DNA of 64,000 nt, taken from assembly GCA_046294345.1 (NCBI GenBank), contig JBKBJT010000005.1, forward strand, positions 1 through 64,000, given 5' to 3'. The DNA comes from Ferrovibrio sp046294345. Lineage in GTDB: Bacteria > Pseudomonadota > Alphaproteobacteria > Ferrovibrionales > Ferrovibrionaceae. Position 1 is the first letter of the stretch; each line of letters opens with the position of its first letter. A program made the position numbers and the translations under genes. Positions 61,801-64,000 of the stretch are shown here, piece by piece. The notes under the pieces are model-generated. The model ran no database searches, was not told the origin of the DNA, and saw only the letters and a list, made by a program, of their open reading frames with translations.

Positions 61801-62391
61801 AGCGCGGCCAACACGCTGAACGGTGGCGCGGGCGACGACACCCTGATCGGCATGGCCGGTGGCGATACGCTGGTCGGTGGTGAAGGCAGCGATACCGCCA
61901 GCTATGCCGGTTCGAACCAGGCGGTGAATGTGAACCTCGCCGCCGGCACCGCCAGCGGCGGCCATGCCGCCGGTGACAGCTTCGACTCCATCGAGAACCT
62001 GACCGGCGGCACGTATAACGACACGCTGACCGGCGACGCCGGCGCCAATATCCTGGATGGCGGTGCGGGCAACGATGTCTTAAGCGGCGGACTCGGCGAC
62101 GACATCATGATCGGCGGCGCCGGCAGCGATACCGCCTATTTCGCCGAGGGCTGGGGTCAGGACCAGTTCAGCGGCGGCATGGCCGGCGGCTGGACCGACA
62201 CGATCTATATCAACGACGTTTCGGCCGGCCCCGGTATCGGCGGCTGGACCGTGACGCTGTCGGATGGCACGTCTTTCACCAACGGCGCCGCCCATGGCAC
62301 ACTCACCCTGGGTAGCGATGTATCGGGCGTGATCCTGATGAACGATGGCAGCGAGCTGACCTTCGAGGGGGTCGAACGGCTGCAGTGGTAG
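55882..62391 (+). CDS. Giant RTX repeat protein, type I secretion substrate (about 2169 residues)
   Basis: A larger paralogue of the first RTX protein. A N-terminal region of about 230 residues has DDELQALPKDAK, VHYGTVLG and ERLPEEETET, in the same order as the first protein. About 23 long RTX repeats follow, then 88 non-repetitive residues ending in TFEGVERLQW, matching the other C-terminus. I place the start at TTG 55882 because AAGGA lies six bases upstream and the reading from it (LATRLEIIDDELQALPKD) aligns with MATKPDVLIDELTALPKD of the paralogue. The ATG at 55861 has no good ribosome binding site. No enzymatic or ligand-binding domain is visible, so surface-layer, matrix or structural roles are open. 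Confidence 0.9.
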   Translation: MATRLEIIDDELQALPKDAKPLPSPAGDSPLSQAAGNAAGDTGTHMQGSVHYGTVLGHATSNQPASVAAGTPLPFSSSSIGVATTPSAVAATDTTSVTVALAGGPSGSLLGTERAATARGTMPVMAPADAADAANDSGAPAAPDMSAAMGAGAALPVTGDAMTLGNPSQPSAGTSQRTATAPATEAPATTNSIPPTPSIASERETTTISVAERLPEEETETTETGESRIVQEGTAGDDVFEATAATETFDGGAGSDTVGHANATTGVTADLVSGGSAGFASGDTYTGIENLTGSDFADTLRGDANANILTGGAGDDILIGRGSGDTLIGGAGSDTASYAGSSAGVTVNLATGTGTGGDAEGDTLSGIENLTGSSHDDTLTGDANANVLNGESGDDTLQGGGGADTLIGGAGSDTASYATSAAEVTVNLAMGTGTGGDAQGDTLSGIENITGSDFADTLTGDANANILQGGTGDDTLQGGGGADTLTGGAGSDTASYAASTAGVTVNLAAGIGTGGDAEGDALSQIENITGSDFADTLTGDANANILDGSAGDDTLQGGGGSDALIGGAGSDTASYSASAAGVTVNLATGAASGGDAAGDTLSGIENLSGSDFADTLTGDANANTLTGGAGNDRLDGGAGDDTLLGGAGADILIGGTGTDTASYADALAGVTASLASSAGNTGDAAGDTYTTIENLTGSDFVDILTGNTGANVLAGGAGNDTLDGGSGNDTLIGGAGADMLTGGVGTDTASYAGSTAGVTVNLATGTGSGGDAEGDTLATIENVTGSDLADTLTGNTGANVLTGGEGDDTLIGGAGGDTLVGGGGNDTASYEASGAAVTVSLASGTGSGGDAASDTLSGIENLTGSAYNDTLTGNADANILSGGGGNDILQGGAGADTLIGGSGTDTASYAASTAAVTVNLATGAASGGDAEGDTLSEIENVTGSAYADTLTGDAGANTLDGGAGDDLLQGGAGADILTGGTGTDTASYAASAAGVTVNLTTGIGSGGDAQGDTLATIENLVGSEYADTLTGSTAANRLEGGAGDDVLIGSGGADTLIGGDGSDTASYATTATAVNVNLATGTATGGDAAGDSFDSIENLTGGGGADTLTGDAGANILDGGAGNDTLVGGGGGDTLIGGAGTDTASYAASAAAVTVNLATGTGAGGDAEGDTLATIETVIGSDHDDTLTGDANANTLTGGAGDDLLQGGAGADALQGGAGTDTASYADSTAGVTVTIAAATGSGTGGDAQGDTLTGIENLTGSAHDDTLTGSTAANILQGGAGDDILIGGAGGDTLVGGAGSDTASYSTSSTAVNINLATGVISGGDAAGDTYDSIENLTGGSGADTLTGDAGANRLDGGSGNDTLVGGAGADTLIGGAGTDIASYAASSAGVIIDLTAGTGSGGDAEGDTLATIETVIGSDFADTLTGDAAANRLEGGEGDDVLSGRGGSDTLIGGGGTDTVSYAGSAAAVSVNLGTNAASGGDAQGDSISGFENVIGSDNADTLTGSSGINVIEGGAGNDTLQGGGGADTLIGGAGTDTASYAASTAAVTVNLATGTGTGGDAEGDSLSEIENLIGSSYNDTLTGDAGANRLDGGSGNDILEGGAGADALVGGTGTDTASYKDSAAGVTVSLASGTGSGGDAEGDTLATIENITGSAYDDILTGDNSANVLEGGAGADTLTGGGGTDTASYAGSTAAVTINLATGTGSGGDAEGDTLITIENVTGSVYGDTLTGNTGANVLTGGDGDDVLMGGAGSDTLAGGLGTDTASYADSTAAVTVSLATGSGSGGTAQGDTLSGIETVIGSSYNDTLTGDANANWLQGGAGNDTLQGGAGADVLTGGAGTDTASYSSSNAAVDVNLATGEGFGGHAEGDSLTEIENLIGSSYADTLTGDAGANRLDGGTGNDILIGGAGADVLIGGTGTDTASYATATAGVTASLTSSAGNTGDAAGDTYTTIENLTGSDYADTLTGSSAANTLNGGAGDDTLIGMAGGDTLVGGEGSDTASYAGSNQAVNVNLAAGTASGGHAAGDSFDSIENLTGGTYNDTLTGDAGANILDGGAGNDVLSGGLGDDIMIGGAGSDTAYFAEGWGQDQFSGGMAGGWTDTIYINDVSAGPGIGGWTVTLSDGTSFTNGAAHGTLTLGSDVSGVILMNDGSELTFEGVERLQW
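56575..62124 (+). repeat. RTX repeat array of the giant RTX gene
   Basis: About 23 tandem repeats of roughly 70-100 codons by hand count. Each has a TDTASYA...GVTVNLATG...GGDAEGDTL...IENLTGS block and one to four GGxGxDxLxG nonapeptides. Two non-adjacent units (about 57860 and 61670) share a distinctive SSAGNTGDAAGDTYTTIENLTGSD variant, suggesting duplication or conversion of whole repeat blocks. Confidence 0.9.
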
Positions 62392-62409
62392 CCGGCCAGA
62401 AGATCGGCT

Positions 62410-63093
62410 TCACACCTCGGCATTCAGAAATCGTGGGAACAGAACATTGTTCTCCAGATGGATATGCTCGACCAGATCGTCGATCAACTTGCGCAGCCCC
62501 GCATATAGCGCATGCCAGGTGGCGCAGGCATCGGCCGGCGGCACACAACCGGCCGTCAGCGATTCGAGCTGGCGCAGCATGGCACCGTGATTTTCATGAT
62601 CGAGTTTCATCATCTCGATCGGCCCGCCGATCAGGGGGCCGTTTCCCTCCTTGATCAGGGCGAAAACGATATGCTCTTCCTTGCACATATGCATTTCCAG
62701 ATCGAGCCGCATGGTCTGGAGCAGCTTCGACAGATTTTCCGGCAGGGCCGTATGCCCGGCATGGACCCGCTCGACTGTCTGGGCCAGGTCGATCAAGGCC
62801 GGCAGCTCCCGGCGATGGGCTTCATGATAGCGCTCGACAATATGATCGATCAGTTCCCTGGTCATCGCCGGCCGGTGCCAGGGACTGGACTGAGCCATCG
62901 TCGCCAGTTCCGCCTCGATCTGCGACAGCGGCAGATTCGAATGATGCGCCACATCGGACAGTGTGCGGTCGCCCTTGCAGCAGAAATCGATCCGATGGGT
63001 CCGGAACAGCGTCGCGGCGGGCGGAAGCGCGCGCACAATTTCGGCCAGAGTTCTGGACGCGAATGTTTCCGGATTAGGTAACCACTCTTGCAT
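62410..63093 (-). CDS. ytfE: Iron-sulfur cluster repair di-iron protein (RIC/YtfE-like)
   Basis: A 227-residue cytoplasmic hemerythrin-like protein that helps repair iron-sulfur clusters damaged by nitric oxide or peroxide. The N-terminal domain has FRTHRIDFCCKGDRTL, with the Cys-Cys typical of ScdA/YtfE. The C-terminal four-helix bundle supplies iron ligands in IDHIVERYHEAHRRELP, MHMCKEEHIVFALI, KLDHENHGAML and VEHIHLENNVLFPRF. The ATG at 63093 fits the family N-terminus; the frame is open further upstream. An NnrR-like box lies 87 bases upstream. Confidence 0.92.
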   Translation of the reverse strand: MQEWLPNPETFASRTLAEIVRALPPAATLFRTHRIDFCCKGDRTLSDVAHHSNLPLSQIEAELATMAQSSPWHRPAMTRELIDHIVERYHEAHRRELPALIDLAQTVERVHAGHTALPENLSKLLQTMRLDLEMHMCKEEHIVFALIKEGNGPLIGGPIEMMKLDHENHGAMLRQLESLTAGCVPPADACATWHALYAGLRKLIDDLVEHIHLENNVLFPRFLNAEV

Positions 63094-63179
63094 GATCGCC
63101 CCCAGCCAAAACGGTTCACGGGTGTAGGCCCGGCTTGCGCATAACGGCGACGAGAATACGCAGGCGGGATTTTCCCTCT

Positions 63180-63193
63180 TTGCGCTGGCGCAA
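63180..63193. promoter_or_regulatory. NnrR/Dnr-like binding site
   Basis: TTGCG-ctgg-CGCAA is a perfect 14-base inverted repeat (16 bases with flanking T and A). It matches the spacing of the Fnr superfamily and the TTGCG half-site described for nitric-oxide regulators such as NnrR of Rhodobacter. It lies between the RIC gene and a divergent Crp/Fnr regulator gene, 87 bases from each start, so it could control both. Confidence 0.7.
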
Positions 63194-63280
63194 ATCCGCG
63201 GCATTTGCCGGTTCATATCCCGCTGCTATTGCTGTTAACTCGCACGGACCGGATCGCCACCAGAGATATATGGGCCAGAC

Positions 63281-63985
63281 ATGCTGCCAGCAGAGAACGA
63301 CCTGCAGGATTTTCCCCTCTTCAAGGGAGTATCCCCCGATATCGTGGCCAGACTGACACGCGACTGCACGGTGAGGACCTGCCAGAGAGGGGCCGTCCTG
63401 ACCCAGCAGGACGGCGCGGCTGACCATGTGCATCTGGTGCTGGCCGGGCGTGTGGTTCTGGTGGCCGAATGCGACGACGCGGACAGCACCGTGGTGGCAT
63501 CCTTCGGGCCGGGTGACATGCTGGTAACAGCGGCGGCCATCCTGCAGGTGCCATACCTGGTGACGGCCAAGGCCACGACGGCATCGCGGGTACTGCTGAT
63601 CCCGGCCGAGCGTTTCCGCAAGGCACTGGAAACTGAACATGCCCTTGCCCTGGCCATGCTGGATATCCAGGCGCGGCATTGGCGCCTGCTGGTGGATCAC
63701 CTGCGCGGCCTGAAGCTGCATACCGGGCTGGAGCGACTGGCACGGTTCCTTGCGTCGCAGAGCCCGGCGCCTACGGGCAGCGTGAATTTCCGCCTAGAAC
63801 ACGACCGCAGAACCATCGCCGCGATCTTGGGCATGAGCCCGGAATTCCTGTCGCGCGGCCTGCGGCAGCTGCGCCAGCACGGAGTCCGTGCCAGCGGCAG
63901 CCTGATCCAGATCGACGACGTGGGCAGGATCAGCCGGCTCTACCGTGCCATTGAGCGGCCTGCCACTCCGGAAACCACACATTAG
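63281..63985 (+). CDS. Crp/Fnr-family transcriptional regulator, NnrR/Dnr-like by context
   Basis: A 234-residue regulator. Residues about 10-125 form a cyclic-nucleotide-binding-type sensor barrel, and residues about 150-215 form a winged helix-turn-helix (LEHDRRTIAAILGMSPEFLSRGLRQLRQHGV). It lacks the N-terminal Cys cluster of oxygen-sensing Fnr, which leaves haem- or NO-sensing Dnr/NnrR-type function as the best guess. The neighbouring RIC gene and the intervening TTGCG-N4-CGCAA box support this. The gene ends 15 bases before the window edge. Confidence 0.85.
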   Translation: MLPAENDLQDFPLFKGVSPDIVARLTRDCTVRTCQRGAVLTQQDGAADHVHLVLAGRVVLVAECDDADSTVVASFGPGDMLVTAAAILQVPYLVTAKATTASRVLLIPAERFRKALETEHALALAMLDIQARHWRLLVDHLRGLKLHTGLERLARFLASQSPAPTGSVNFRLEHDRRTIAAILGMSPEFLSRGLRQLRQHGVRASGSLIQIDDVGRISRLYRAIERPATPETTH

Positions 63986-64000
63986 CCATAGGCGGTGCAG

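Noticed and set aside
52588..62124. Regular repeats considered as a CRISPR or non-coding satellite array
   Set aside because: The repeats keep one open frame, encode GGxGxD nonapeptides and have no constant repeat/unique spacer structure.
51994..62391. Calling the RTX proteins hemolysins or toxins
   Set aside because: No toxin domain, acyltransferase gene or hydrophobic pore region is visible. Only calcium-binding repeats and a secretion tail are supported.

Overview
This is a GC-rich window of about 64 kb carrying bacterial chromosomal genes that read intact, with no rRNA, tRNA, phage, IS or CRISPR features that I can see. The content points to an alphaproteobacterium, probably Rhodospirillales-like: the cmk-rpsA order, a RibH2-type lumazine synthase behind an FMN riboswitch, an EF-G-like paralogue, many TRAP transporters, a cyanide-insensitive type bd oxidase with a DUF2474 gene, and dispersed palindromic repeats of the GTCATGCCCGGCC type. 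This assignment is inference from gene content, not a phylogeny.

Layout. 1-8.6 kb: housekeeping and transport (rpsA start, cmk, EamA exporter, NCS2 purine permease, SLC13/TrkA-C transporter, trxC, EF-G-like GTPase, GST). 8.7-16.7 kb: a leftward operon built around a DUF2126/transglutaminase protein, a circularly permuted ATP-grasp/alpha-E fusion and a second transglutaminase. It ends in two small genes and a clear intrinsic terminator. 16.8-21.4 kb: a gamma-glutamyltransferase family enzyme and a TakP-like TRAP transporter. 21.7-30.2 kb: GNAT, lipoprotein, RluA-type pseudouridine synthase, cydAB plus an overlapping 48-residue DUF2474 gene, MFS exporter, membrane protein, aminotransferase. 30.2-31.0 kb: ribH2 with its FMN riboswitch and a candidate promoter.

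31-46.6 kb is a catabolic region. It holds an Old Yellow Enzyme homologue, a TIGR02466 oxygenase-like protein, a glutamine-synthetase-like ligase next to a phthalate-dioxygenase-like Rieske oxygenase, an IclR regulator, a separate two-subunit Rieske oxygenase, an acyl-CoA/aryl-CoA ligase, a YciI protein, a second TRAP transporter, an E1 alpha/beta TPP dehydrogenase pair and an aspartate dehydrogenase. No oxygenase reductase or ferredoxin gene and no E2/E3 gene are present, so partners must lie elsewhere.

46.6-62.4 kb is a type I secretion locus and the most unusual part of the window. Two adjacent ABC proteins with complementary degenerate ATPase motifs and an HlyD-type adaptor are transcribed divergently from two very large RTX repeat proteins (1181 and about 2169 residues). 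The two RTX proteins share an N-terminal module and a C-terminal secretion-type tail. The motif pattern predicts a heterodimeric exporter with one catalytic and one dead ATP site. The end of the window (62.4-64 kb) is a nitric-oxide-response pair: a YtfE/RIC di-iron repair protein and a divergent Crp/Fnr regulator with an NnrR-like box between them.
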